Positions 40,098 to 52,516 of a stretch of DNA of 64,000 nucleotides are shown one piece after another (position 1 is the first letter of the stretch; the number at the start of each line of letters is the position of its first letter). The position numbers and the translations under genes were made by a program. The DNA is taken from assembly GCA_945869955.1 (NCBI GenBank), contig CAMBQP010000002.1:1-64000 (forward strand), read 5' to 3'. The notes below the pieces were generated by a model, which ran no database searches, had not been told where the DNA came from, and saw nothing but the letters and a program-made list of their open reading frames with translations. Origin of the DNA: Schlesneria paludicola DSM 18645 (lineage in GTDB: Bacteria; Planctomycetota; Planctomycetia; Planctomycetales; Planctomycetaceae).

Positions 40098-41261
40098 ATG
40101 GCCAGTAAACCGGTGCCCAAGAAGCCCGTAAAGAACAGTGTCGCACCGGCTTCCGCCAAATCTGCTACGAGTTCTGCATCCAGTGCCCCGTCGGCACCTG
40201 CGGGGTCCGCTAGCGAGATCGCTCGTATGGATGGTGAGATCCTCAAGTTGATCAATCGCCGGGCGGCTGCCACGGCAAAAGTGATCGAATCGGATCCCAA
40301 CTGGTGGTCCGCCACCTACGATCCACGGGCTGACGATGACTTGTTGAAGCGAATCGAGTCCGAAAATCCAGGGCCACTCCCTTCGGATGCGGTTCGTGGC
40401 GTTTTTCGGCAGATTTTAAGTGCCGTCCGGAATCGGGTTCGCCCGCGTCGTGTCACCTATCTTGGTCCGGCGTTTAGCTTTACGCACATGGCTGCGGTTG
40501 AGCGTTTTGGCGAATCCTCGGATTTGATTCCCGTCAATACGATTGCTGCGGTCTTCGAAGAGGTCAATCGGGGTCACGCCGACTTCGGTGTCGTGCCAAT
40601 CGAGAACAGTACTGACGGTCGCATTATTGACACATTAGACATGTTCACTCGTTTGCCACTGCGGATTTGTGGGGAAATTCAGCTCTGTATTCACCATAAT
40701 CTGTTGGGAAAAGTTTCTCGGGGCGAGATTAACGAGGTTTACAGCAAGCCACAGGCTCTTTCGCAGTGCCGTGACTGGCTGAGTCGAAACATGCCTCAGG
40801 CTCGGCTGATTGAAGTCACCAGTACCTCCACCGCAGCCCAATTGGCGCGGGATAAGCCCGGGGCGGGTGCCATTGCCAGTCGACAGGCGGCGGTCGAGTA
40901 CGGACTGCAGATTCTGGCTGACTCCGTGGAAGACAATAAGAACAATGTCACGCGTTTCGCGATGATTGGTGACAAGCCTGTTGGTCCGACGGGGCGCGAC
41001 CGAACCTCGATCCTGCTGCAGATCGGAGACAAACCAGGGGCCCTCTCGGACGCCTTGGCGTCGTTCAAGCTCAACAAGATCAATCTCACCTGGATTGAAT
41101 CGTTTCCGTTACGTGGTGCAGAAAGTGGTTACATTTTCTTCATCGATTGTGAAGGGCATGCAAAGGATGCCAAGGTCAAACGAACTCTGGATGAACTCGC
41201 TCGTTTGGCAGTCCGAATGGAAGTTTTGGGTTCGTATCCCCGCAGTGAAATGATTGGATGA
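40098..41261 (+). CDS. pheA: Prephenate dehydratase with chorismate mutase domain (P-protein)
   Basis: Chorismate-mutase-like N-terminus; [39 protein letters not shown] domain [17 protein letters not shown]...[12 protein letters not shown]. Confidence 0.94.
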   Translation: MASKPVPKKPVKNSVAPASAKSATSSASSAPSAPAGSASEIARMDGEILKLINRRAAATAKVIESDPNWWSATYDPRADDDLLKRIESENPGPLPSDAVRGVFRQILSAVRNRVRPRRVTYLGPAFSFTHMAAVERFGESSDLIPVNTIAAVFEEVNRGHADFGVVPIENSTDGRIIDTLDMFTRLPLRICGEIQLCIHHNLLGKVSRGEINEVYSKPQALSQCRDWLSRNMPQARLIEVTSTSTAAQLARDKPGAGAIASRQAAVEYGLQILADSVEDNKNNVTRFAMIGDKPVGPTGRDRTSILLQIGDKPGALSDALASFKLNKINLTWIESFPLRGAESGYIFFIDCEGHAKDAKVKRTLDELARLAVRMEVLGSYPRSEMIG

Positions 41262-42063
41262 AGATTTGACACGTAAACTGTTCGTTGTTGGCAATTGGAA
41301 GATGAACACGACTCTGCAGTCTGGCCAGTCGCTGGCTGCCGAGATCGTATCTGGCTTGGCAGGTCTTTCTGCGGGGATCCAAGTCGCGGGGATCGAAGTC
41401 GGTGTCTGTCCCCCCGCACCGTATCTGATTCCGATTTCTGCGGTGATCCGTGGTTCAAGCGTTCAACTGGGGGCACAAAATGTCTCTGCGGAAAAACCCG
41501 GAGCATTCACGGGCGAATTGGCCATTGAAATGCTGCTGGATGTTGGCTGCCAATGGGTCATCCTGGGTCACAGTGAACGTCGCCAGTTTTTTGGTGACAC
41601 CGACACGGTGATCAATCGGAAGTTGCTCGCCACGCTCGAGCGGGGTCTCAAAGCCATTTTCTGCATCGGGGAAATGCTGGAAGATCGTCAATCCGGGCGA
41701 ACCGAAGCGGTGCTGGAATCCCAACTGTCAAAGGGGATGCTGGGTCTCTCGGCAGAGCAGATGGAACGAGTCGTGATCGCCTACGAGCCGGTCTGGGCTA
41801 TCGGGACGGGGGTCACCGCCTCGCCAGAACAGGCCGAAGAGACGCATGCCTTCATTCGCCGCTGGTTAACGCAGCGGTTCAGCCCCTCGGTGGCCGAGGC
41901 GACACGAATCCAGTATGGTGGGAGTGTCAAAGGGGATAACGCCCAAGAGTTACTGGCCAAACCCAATATCGATGGGGCGCTGGTGGGTGGTGCCAGTTTG
42001 AAAGCCGATCAATTTCTCGCAATCCTGCGTGCTGCTCACGAGGTCGCGAAGAGTTCTCATTAG
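41254..42063 (+). CDS. tpiA: Triosephosphate isomerase
   Basis: [44 protein letters not shown]. Likely start slightly inside the ORF. Confidence 0.97.
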   Translation: MDEDLTRKLFVVGNWKMNTTLQSGQSLAAEIVSGLAGLSAGIQVAGIEVGVCPPAPYLIPISAVIRGSSVQLGAQNVSAEKPGAFTGELAIEMLLDVGCQWVILGHSERRQFFGDTDTVINRKLLATLERGLKAIFCIGEMLEDRQSGRTEAVLESQLSKGMLGLSAEQMERVVIAYEPVWAIGTGVTASPEQAEETHAFIRRWLTQRFSPSVAEATRIQYGGSVKGDNAQELLAKPNIDGALVGGASLKADQFLAILRAAHEVAKSSH

Positions 42064-42102
42064 TCTGTAGTCTGTTTTGTTAGCTGGAAAGACGGCGGTT
42101 TC

Positions 42103-42588
42103 ATGTTTGCTAATTTGATTCCTTATCTGCTGATGACGTTACTCGGTTTTGCAGGCCTCTTTTTGATTGGCCTGATCTTGCTGCAGCGCGGGCGCGGTGG
42201 TGGATTGGCCGGGGCGTTTGGTGGTATGGGTGGACAAAGTGCGTTCGGTACCAAGGCGGGGGATGTCTTCACCCGGATTACCATCGGTATCGCTGCTGCG
42301 TGGATTTTGCTCTGTGCCGGAAGTGTGGTTGCCCTACATAACTACAGCTCAGTTCCTCAGCGTGCCAAGGGATTTGCCGAACCTTCTGTCAAAGCAGATA
42401 AGGAATCCAAGGACGTCGGTGATTCCGATCGCCAATCCAAGCCCGTCGATGCTGACGCCGATTTGAAACTCGATCTGGAACCTGATTCCGGCTTGAAGCC
42501 CGATGCGGCGGCCCCCGCAGCGGTGGAAGGTGACAAGCCAGCTGAAGACGTGAAAGTCCCGGAATCGACCGAAGCCAAGCCCGAGTAG
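42103..42588 (+). CDS. secG: Preprotein translocase subunit SecG with long charged C-terminal tail
   Basis: FLIGLILLQRGRGGGLAGAFGGMGGQSAFGTKAGDVFTRITIGIAAAWILLC, followed by a ~70 aa Asp/Glu/Lys/Pro-rich tail. Confidence 0.93.
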   Translation: MFANLIPYLLMTLLGFAGLFLIGLILLQRGRGGGLAGAFGGMGGQSAFGTKAGDVFTRITIGIAAAWILLCAGSVVALHNYSSVPQRAKGFAEPSVKADKESKDVGDSDRQSKPVDADADLKLDLEPDSGLKPDAAAPAAVEGDKPAEDVKVPESTEAKPE

Positions 42589-42826
42589 ACCCCTGTCGGC
42601 TACAGCGACTCAATCTATTCAGAGACAGAATCCAAGTCTGTATCGCAATTTGTCACAACCAGTCCTCATCGGAACGGATCTTGGCAAATTGCGATCGATT
42701 TCCGATTCAATTCTGTTCCGAGAGACGCAGTTTTTTCGGCAGCCTGACGCTGAACCCCTCCTCAACGTACTGACGATTGTTTTCCGTTGGCCAATCTTAT
42801 TGGGGCGAATCAACGTGCTGCTGAGT

Positions 42827-43696
42827 ATGACAGGTTATGGTGAAGCGATCGTTCTCGCGGAACAATCGTATTGCCGTGTGGAAATTCGGACCGTCAACAA
42901 TCGGCATTTCAAACTGTCGCTCCGTTGTCCTGACGGTTTTCTTCAGCATGAAACCGATTTCGAGCGTCTGCTCCGGGAATCGATTTCCCGTGGTTCGGTC
43001 TATCTCACCGTCAAGATTGATCAGACCAGCGATAATACCGAGCCTCGCTTGAATGCCGAGGTGCTGAAATCCTATTGGCGGCAACTGAATGCGATCTCGG
43101 TCGAGTTATCAGTCCCCAAACCCGAGTTGGTCGGCTTGCTCGGACTACCGGGGGTGATGCGAGAAGATTCGTTCAACAGCGAGATGGTCGAGCGACTCTG
43201 GCCGTTGGTCGAACAGACCGTCAAAGCCGCCGCACTCCACTTGCAGGATTTTCGCCGCAAGGAAGGGGAGGCGACCGCGAATGAACTGCGTGAGTTATGC
43301 CAGTCGATCGAGACGGTGTTACAACAGGTCGCTCTGATGGCACCTCAGGTGGCTCGCGATTATCACGAAAAACTGGTCCTGCGGACACGGGATTTGCTGG
43401 CCGGAACCGATGTGAAAATTGAGCCGGTTGATGTCTTGCGAGAGGTCGCGATCTATGCCGATCGCTGTGATATTCACGAGGAAATCACTCGTTTACGCAG
43501 CCATCTGCAGCAGTTTTTGACCTTGATCGAATCGGGGGTCACTCCCGGCCGCAAGTTGGATTTCCTTTGCCAGGAAATGTTTCGTGAAGTCAATACGATT
43601 GGCTCGAAAGCCAACCATACCGGCTTGTCCCATTCTGCGGTTGATCTCAAATCCAGTGTGGAACGGATTCGTGAAATTGTGCAGAATGTCGAGTAA
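42827..43696 (+). CDS. YicC/YloC family endoribonuclease
   Basis: SMTGYGEA...EIRTVNNRHFKLSLR...GRKLDFLCQEMFREVNTIGSKANHTGLSHSAVDLKSSVERIREIVQNVE. Confidence 0.95.
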   Translation: MTGYGEAIVLAEQSYCRVEIRTVNNRHFKLSLRCPDGFLQHETDFERLLRESISRGSVYLTVKIDQTSDNTEPRLNAEVLKSYWRQLNAISVELSVPKPELVGLLGLPGVMREDSFNSEMVERLWPLVEQTVKAAALHLQDFRRKEGEATANELRELCQSIETVLQQVALMAPQVARDYHEKLVLRTRDLLAGTDVKIEPVDVLREVAIYADRCDIHEEITRLRSHLQQFLTLIESGVTPGRKLDFLCQEMFREVNTIGSKANHTGLSHSAVDLKSSVERIREIVQNVE

Positions 43697-43843
43697 TCGA
43701 AGTGGGTCGCTTGTTCGATGCGAGATGAACTCCTGATTGATCTGATCAAGATTGTCAGACAAAAAGATTGTCAGACAAAACGATTTGACCCATAATTCCT
43801 CGCAGGACAAACGGTCAGAGATTATGGTGCAGCAACGGTCTCG

Positions 43844-44446
43844 GTGATAGTGATCATGCCTGATTTAGCGAAACATGCGAACGAATTTCAAATCCTGGTC
43901 TTGTCGGGCCCGAGCGGTAGCGGCAAGACGACGGTCGTGGAACGGCTGATCCTCGAATCTTCCGTTCCACTCGTGAAATCCATTTCCGCGACCACCCGAC
44001 CACAGCGGAAGGGGGAAGTCGACGGCGTTGCCTACTATTTCCTGTCCGCCGACGAATTTCTCCGGCGACGGGATCAGGGGGAGTTCCTCGAGACGGCCGA
44101 GGTTTTCGGGGCGGGTTACTGGTATGGTACACTCAAGTCGGAAATTGATCGGGCCAAAGCGGAAAAGGGCTGGGCCTTTCTCGAGGTGGACGTTGAGGGG
44201 GCCTTGAAGATCATGGCCCTGTTTCCCCATGCTCTGACCATTTTTTTGCAGCCCCCGTCCCTCGAAGTTTGCGAGCAGCGGCTCAGGTCTCGGGCGACAG
44301 ACTCGGAAGAAACCATTCAACGCCGACTGCGAAAGGTTCATGAAGAGCTGGCATTGGCAGACCGTTACTGTTATCAAGTAGTGAATGATCAACTCGACCA
44401 GGCCGTTAGCGAGATCAAAGAGATCATCGCAAGACACGCGATGTGA
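43844..44446 (+). CDS. gmk: Guanylate kinase
   Basis: [58 protein letters not shown]. Confidence 0.96.
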   Translation: MIVIMPDLAKHANEFQILVLSGPSGSGKTTVVERLILESSVPLVKSISATTRPQRKGEVDGVAYYFLSADEFLRRRDQGEFLETAEVFGAGYWYGTLKSEIDRAKAEKGWAFLEVDVEGALKIMALFPHALTIFLQPPSLEVCEQRLRSRATDSEETIQRRLRKVHEELALADRYCYQVVNDQLDQAVSEIKEIIARHAM

Positions 44447-44537
44447 CACATAGAAATTCGGAAATTGCCCGCAGAAACGATTTTCCACGGGCGCTGCAAG
44501 TTCGATAGACGTTGCCTTAAATGAATGGAAGCCGAAA

Positions 44538-44804
44538 ATGCTCGACGAATTAAAAGAAGAAGAGATCGTAAAGAAGGTCGGTGGCCGCTTTAAATTGTCG
44601 TCGTTGATCCAGAAGCGAATGGTGGTTCTCAACCGCGGAACTCGGCCACTGGTCGATATTCAGACCAAGAATCCCATGGAAATTGTCGTTCAGGAAATCA
44701 TCCAGGACAAAATTTATCTGGATGCCAGCGGTGCCGTGATGACTCGTAGCGACGAAAATCGCGAGCGTCATTTCTCGAGCGGACCGTCTCTCGACGATAT
44801 GTGA
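44538..44804 (+). CDS. rpoZ: DNA-directed RNA polymerase subunit omega
   Basis: Small protein directly after gmk in a yicC-gmk-rpoZ-coaBC order; [27 protein letters not shown] is omega-like. Confidence 0.85.
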   Translation: MLDELKEEEIVKKVGGRFKLSSLIQKRMVVLNRGTRPLVDIQTKNPMEIVVQEIIQDKIYLDASGAVMTRSDENRERHFSSGPSLDDM

Positions 44805-44851
44805 TTCTGCCCACGGACGCTTTCCGTCACAGAATCGAATCAGACACAAAC

Positions 44852-44871
44852 CGGGGGGCATACGCCCCCCG
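44852..44871. other. Perfect GC hairpin in the rpoZ-coaC gap
   Basis: cggggggc-atac-gccccccg. Confidence 0.75.
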
Positions 44872-44899
44872 ATCTTTGGATTGAGGCCGTGCGTGGTCT

Positions 44900-45460
44900 A
44901 TGACAGGTCGCGAAATGACAGGTCGCGAAATTCTGCTGGGAGTCTCCGGCGGCATTGCCGCGTATAAGTCTGCCGACTTGTGCAGCAAGCTCGTCCAGGC
45001 TGGGGCTAGCGTCTCGGTCGTGATGACCGAGTCCGCCGCCCAATTCATTGGGCCAACCACCTTTGAAGCCCTGACTGGTCGCCCGGTCTCTTCTCATTTA
45101 TTTCATCCGATCGAACATTTTCGCGGTGAACATATCGGCTTAGCACAACGGGCCGAACTGTTTGTCGTCGCGCCGGCCACCGCCCATTTTCTGGCTCAGG
45201 CGGCCGGGGGATTTGCGAGCGATCTGCTCTCGACTCTGGTGCTAACCGCCACCTGTCCACTCATTCTTGCCCCCGCCATGAATTGTGAAATGTGGGCCAA
45301 GCCCGCAGTTCAACGGAACGTTCAACAGTTGCGCGCGGATGGTGTACACTTTGTTGATCCGGGATCCGGCTGGTTGAGCTGCGGGCAGGTTGGTGCCGGT
45401 CGCATGGCAGAACCGGTCGAGATCCTCACCGCTATGCAGCGTTTGCTGGGTTCCCTCTGA
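44900..45460 (+). CDS. coaC: Phosphopantothenoylcysteine decarboxylase (flavoprotein)
   Basis: [53 protein letters not shown]...APAMNCEMW. Confidence 0.93.
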   Translation: MTGREMTGREILLGVSGGIAAYKSADLCSKLVQAGASVSVVMTESAAQFIGPTTFEALTGRPVSSHLFHPIEHFRGEHIGLAQRAELFVVAPATAHFLAQAAGGFASDLLSTLVLTATCPLILAPAMNCEMWAKPAVQRNVQQLRADGVHFVDPGSGWLSCGQVGAGRMAEPVEILTAMQRLLGSL

Positions 45461-45488
45461 TGGCGAAAAGGCCGATTGAGTTATTCCG

Positions 45489-46115
45489 ATGCGTATTTTG
45501 ATCACCGCCGGTCCTACCCGTGAATATCTTGACGATGTTCGGTATCTCTCGAATGCGAGCAGTGGCCGAATGGGCTACGCAATCGCCGAAGCGGTCCTGG
45601 CGGCAGGCCATCAGGCGGTGCTGGTGAGTGGTCCTGTGATGTTGACCCCTCCCCATGGCAGTGAAGTTCACCCTGTCGAGACCACCGCTGAATTGCATGA
45701 CGTCTGCAATCGCCTGTTTCAGGATTGTGACGGAGCGATCGCCACTGCGGCGGTCTGTGACTACCGGCCCCGAGCCCGCTTTCCCGGTAAACTGGCCAAG
45801 ACCGGAGTTTCACTCGAACTGGAACTGGTCGAAACCGCAGATGTGCTGGCAGACCTGGGTTTGCAGAAGGGTCACCGCTGGCTGGTCGGCTTTGCCTTGG
45901 AATCGGATGAATTCGCCCACGTGAATGCCTTGCGAAAGTTGAAACACAAAAACTGTGACGCCATCGTATTGAATCGGCCAACCGCGATTGGATCGACCAC
46001 GAATCAGATCGAGATCATCAACCCGGTGGGAGCGACCGTCGCCTCCTTTTCCGGTGCGAAGACCGACGTGGCACATGAGTTATGGAATTGGATTTCGGTC
46101 CAGCTGGTGAAATAA
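45489..46115 (+). CDS. coaB: Phosphopantothenate-cysteine ligase
   Basis: ILITAGPTREYLDDVRYLSNASSGRMGYAIAEA; AAVCDYRPR; GFALESDEF. Confidence 0.93.
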   Translation: MRILITAGPTREYLDDVRYLSNASSGRMGYAIAEAVLAAGHQAVLVSGPVMLTPPHGSEVHPVETTAELHDVCNRLFQDCDGAIATAAVCDYRPRARFPGKLAKTGVSLELELVETADVLADLGLQKGHRWLVGFALESDEFAHVNALRKLKHKNCDAIVLNRPTAIGSTTNQIEIINPVGATVASFSGAKTDVAHELWNWISVQLVK

Positions 46116-46457
46116 TCGCCAATTTGCCCGCATGATCGGGATAACCGGCAAACTCTGTCCAGGGTTCACCCCATTTTTCGCTGCGTATTCTCTACGCGAC
46201 GGGAATTCGAATGCTATGGTTATGCTGTACGAGGTCTCTCTGTTTTGATCTCCCCGTCCAACCGCACAATTTTCCGCTGCCAGACAGCGTGTCGCAGTAC
46301 CCGGGCTTGATTTCATGCTGGATGACGTGATTGATGATTTCACGTGCTTGATGAGATCACGGCGAGTGAATTTCCGCATGGTGGTGTTTCGTTCGTGGTG
46401 AGTAAGGCCGAGCCAATCCGGTGTCGTATTTTGGCTCAGATCTGTGGCGGAGGAAAA

Positions 46458-49088
<2,631 letters not shown>

Positions 49089-49215
49089 TTGCCAAATATC
49101 GCACAATAGCATCAATCGAAGTTCGTCTCTTCGCAGCGAAGTGTTTTCCCTGCGAACGGCGTGACAGTCCTGGATGGGGCTGCAGGGTCTGAACAGGCCT
49201 GGGATTTTGGGACCA

Positions 49216-49316
49216 GAGTGTGACCTCAGCGCAACCTCCGGGTGACCTCAGTGTGATCAGTGTCTGATTACCGGGTGATCGCCGGGTGACCGCAGTGTGA
49301 CCACAGTATGACCGAA
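49216..49316. repeat. Degenerate tandem repeat (ccgggtgac / gtgaccNcagtgtga units)
   Basis: gtgacctcagcgcaacctccgggtgacctcagtgtgatcagtgtctgattaccgggtgatcgccgggtgaccgcagtgtgaccacagtatgacc. Confidence 0.65.
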
Positions 49317-49353
49317 GTCGGCGAGACGATCTTAACGAATTGAAAGACTTTGC

Positions 49354-50010
49354 ATGCGAATTATTGCCGGACAGTTTCGTCGACGAACATTGCTCACGAA
49401 CCCCGGTCTGACGACACGTCCGATCATTGATCGTGCGAAGGTGATGTTGTTCGACCACATTCGGCATCGGATGCCCGGCGCGAAAGTTCTCGACATCTAC
49501 TCGGGGACCGGGACGCTCGGCTTCGAATCGCTCAGCCGTGGTGCGACCAGCGTCGTCTTTTGCGAGCAGGACCATCGGGCCCACGAACTGTTGGTGAAGA
49601 ATGTCGAAATGCTGAAGGTTCAGGCGCAGACGTTATGCTGGCGCGTCGACTGTTTGCGTTGTTCGTTCAAAGCGCAGGGAGGCCCCTGGTATCCCTACAA
49701 CGTGATTTTTTTCGATCCTCCGTACGTGATGATTGAAAAGGATTTACACCCTGGGACGTTGATGTACCGGTCACTCGATCGTCTGACACGGCCCGAGTTA
49801 ACCAGCGACGACGCGATGCTGGTCGTTCGTACCCCCAGCGAAGCCAAATTCGTGATGCCACTCGCTTGGGAAACCACACAGGTGATCTCGGTCGCCAGTA
49901 TGGATATTCACCTGATGCACAAACGCCTGGATCTGGTCTTCAATCCCACCACCGATGCTGCAGAAACGTCGGAAATAGTGGATGATGCAGGGATTGAGCC
50001 GACGGTGTAA
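49354..50010 (+). CDS. rsmD: 16S rRNA (guanine(966)-N(2))-methyltransferase RsmD family
   Basis: MRIIAGQFRRRTL...TRPIIDRAKVMLFDHI...VLDIYSGTGTLGFESLSRGA; VIFFDPPYV. Confidence 0.93.
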   Translation: MRIIAGQFRRRTLLTNPGLTTRPIIDRAKVMLFDHIRHRMPGAKVLDIYSGTGTLGFESLSRGATSVVFCEQDHRAHELLVKNVEMLKVQAQTLCWRVDCLRCSFKAQGGPWYPYNVIFFDPPYVMIEKDLHPGTLMYRSLDRLTRPELTSDDAMLVVRTPSEAKFVMPLAWETTQVISVASMDIHLMHKRLDLVFNPTTDAAETSEIVDDAGIEPTV

Positions 50011-50238
50011 CGACGTTTTGAGCTTTTGTCGCTCGACCACAAACCCCCTGCCGGTGAATCGAGCTTTTTAACGCCGACGCAGAGCTTACACAGGAATTTG
50101 AAAGCGTGTTCAATTTAAAAACGGGGATCTACCAGAGTGGTTCTCATCGTTTCGCTGACGGCGCGATTTACATCGATAAACCAAAGCCTTGATCAACGAG
50201 GTGGATTTAGCGGTGACTGATTGGATTCTTAAATTTAT

Positions 50239-51239
50239 GCCACGGCTTGTCCGCCCTGGGACAAGCAGTGCCGAACGTCGCTGGGTCCGCCACCCAAAAT
50301 TCGCCGCCGCTTGTTTTACGATATGGCGTCGTCAAGGTGTCACCAACAGACGAAGAGCACTGCTTCTCCGAAGACTCCGAAGCAGTGGCACTCGAGCGAT
50401 TCTTAGCTGGTCAGTCGTTGCTTCCACCGACGCGGGGTCGAGGGAGAGCGGTTTTGCGATCGATATCAACCGACGTTCGAAGAGGTCGGCTGAACACTGA
50501 CCCGCCTGCGCCTGTGGCTACGGGTCAAACGGTGAGGCTTGTACCACATGGTGAAACCGCAGGGTTTCACTGCTCAGTTTCACCGCGCCTCGAAGAGCAT
50601 CGCGTCAATCGGTGCCCATGATACACCCGAGGTGTCCTCGCTCGTGGGATCTTTGCCGAGTGTGGGACCGAGGGCTTGATTCGTGGTATTCAGGCCGGGT
50701 GACACGGCTTCGGAGTCCACAAAGAAGCAGGGCGCTTCGTCTTTCTCGTTTCTTCCAGCGACGCCATGTCGTCAGTCCGGTTTTTGCTCAGTAGTGACTT
50801 ATGATGCCACTGAGAGGACTGCGGTGTGTCCCCTCGCCCCGGTACTCCGGGGAGAGAGTTAGGGTGAGGGGTCTTTTTCCGTTGCCGTTAAACGTAAATA
50901 GTCCATCGAATTCTTGGTGATTCACCAGAAAATGAATTGCGAAAGGATCGCGAACTGCCGCGGGTGATTTTGACGTTCGAAGAGCCCCTCACCCTAACCC
51001 TCTCCCCGGAGTACCGGAGCGAGGGGACAGGACCTGCCTGCCGTCTTTCTCTATGAGATGAGGTTCGTGTCATCGCCGCTTGGAAGAGTGGCACGGCTTC
51101 CGAGTCCGCAGAGAAACAGTGCTTTTCGTCTTTCGTGGATCGTCTGGTGGGACGACATCGTTAGACAGGAAGCGGTGAATTTGTGGTGACGTGCCCAGAG
51201 TCGTTCGGCTCTGCTTGTCCCCGAGCGGACAAACAGTGG
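50239..51239. repeat. Cluster of five related ~34-bp hairpin repeats plus one 20-bp perfect hairpin
   Basis: Copies near 50239-50272, 50357-50391, 50701-50733, 51089-51122, 51207-51239; shared core (g)cac(g/t)gctt(g/c)tcc...gga(c)aagcagtg. Hairpin gtgaaacc-gcag-ggtttcac at 50551-50570. Confidence 0.65.
50828..51028. repeat. 44-bp inverted repeat (42/44 match) flanking a ~113-bp spacer
   Basis: Left gtcccctcgccccggtactccggggagagagttagggtgagggg (50828-50871); right arm 50985-51028 is its reverse complement apart from two mismatches. Confidence 0.9.
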
Positions 51240-51590
51240 TATGAAGCCTCAGAATCCGTCTTCGCGGGGTGGTTGGCCGACGTGGGGTGTTTGGGCCGAA
51301 CGCAAGGCCAGCGCGCGGTCTGGGACATGGGTCACACGAAAAGCGATTGATTTCTGGCCCCCTTGAGATCCTTTCTCTTCCTCCCGCTTCTTTGTCATTC
51401 GCGGTACTGTGTTGGATAACCTCAAAAATTCGCTGTGACTTGCGTGCTTCCGATTCAAATGGAGGCGTGACACCGGTCATCCACTTGTGTATCCGTGCGT
51501 AAGAGGTCAAAATTGATGAACTTGGCCTGCCGCGAATCCGGTGGCCGGTGAATCCCCAATCTTGAACTTGAACAAAACGGAACAGCAGCA

Positions 51591-52379
51591 ATGTCGACGG
51601 GAAACTACCTGAATGATTTGTTCGGTCTTCACGGCTTGACCGCAATCGTGATCGGTGGCACCGGGACCTTGGGAGGCTCGTTTTGCGATGCACTGGCGGG
51701 GGCTGGTGCCCACGTGCTGGTGGTGGGGCGGAATGAAGAACATGGCACCGAGCGTGTTCGCCTGATCCAGGAACGGGGTGGATCCGCCGAATACTTTTCC
51801 TGCGACGCGACGCGGCATGACGATCTGAATGGACTGGTCAGCCACCTGCGGGCGAATGGACGCGAGGCCAATATCCTCATCAACGGTGCCGGGGTGAACT
51901 CGGCCACCCCCTTTCTGGATATCGGTGAAGAAGAATGGGAGCGGATTCTGAATGTCAACCTGCGGGGTGTGCGACTCGCCTGTCAGGTGCTGGGGAAAGA
52001 GATGCTTGAACGAGGAACCAAAGGGTCGATCATCAATATCGCCTCGGTCAGTGCCGGCCCGCCGCTCTCGCGTGTCTTCACCTATTCGCTCACCAAAGCC
52101 GCAGTCATCAGCCTGACCCAGAACCTGGCTCGTGAATGGGCACCCAAAGGAATTCGTGTGAATGCACTTTCCCCAGGGTTCTTTCCTGCCGAACAAAACA
52201 AAAAAGTGTTGACCCCCGACCGGATCGAAAGTGTGATGCGGCATACGCCGATGGCTCGATTCGGTTCACCGGAAGAGCTGGCTGGGGCGATCTTGCTGCT
52301 CGCCTCGCCCAAAGCAGGTAGCTTCCTGACCGGCCACAATCTGCTGGTAGATGGCGGATTCACCTCCATGACGATTTAG
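51591..52379 (+). CDS. SDR family NAD(P)-dependent oxidoreductase
   Basis: AIVIGGTGTLGGSFCDAL, Y-x3-K (YSLTKAAVI), GIRVNALSPGFF, GHNLLVDGGFT. Confidence 0.95.
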   Translation: MSTGNYLNDLFGLHGLTAIVIGGTGTLGGSFCDALAGAGAHVLVVGRNEEHGTERVRLIQERGGSAEYFSCDATRHDDLNGLVSHLRANGREANILINGAGVNSATPFLDIGEEEWERILNVNLRGVRLACQVLGKEMLERGTKGSIINIASVSAGPPLSRVFTYSLTKAAVISLTQNLAREWAPKGIRVNALSPGFFPAEQNKKVLTPDRIESVMRHTPMARFGSPEELAGAILLLASPKAGSFLTGHNLLVDGGFTSMTI

Positions 52380-52418
52380 TGATTTCGTGAAGTAATAAAA
52401 GAGGATTTCGTAAAAAAG

Positions 52419-52478
52419 CGACTCAGTAAAACACGACTCAGTAAAACACGACTCAGTAAAACACGAATTCGTAAACCA
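52419..52478. repeat. 15-bp tandem repeat, 3 perfect copies plus a degenerate fourth
   Basis: cgactcagtaaaaca x3 (52419-52463) then cgaattcgtaaacca, between the SDR and ThuA genes. Confidence 0.92.
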
Positions 52479-52516
52479 CGGTATCTCCCCCAATCCCTTT
52501 CAGAGAGACACACACA

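Noticed and set aside
50828-51028. Full insertion sequence
   Set aside because: No transposase ORF between or near the arms; at best a non-autonomous element.
50189-51693. ORFs of 60-207 aa in the 50-51.6 kb gap
   Set aside because: They run through hairpin repeats and the inverted repeat, overlap each other on both strands and show no protein-like composition or motifs.
52419-52478. Possible CRISPR array
   Set aside because: 15-bp units are directly abutting with no spacers and there are no cas genes in the window.
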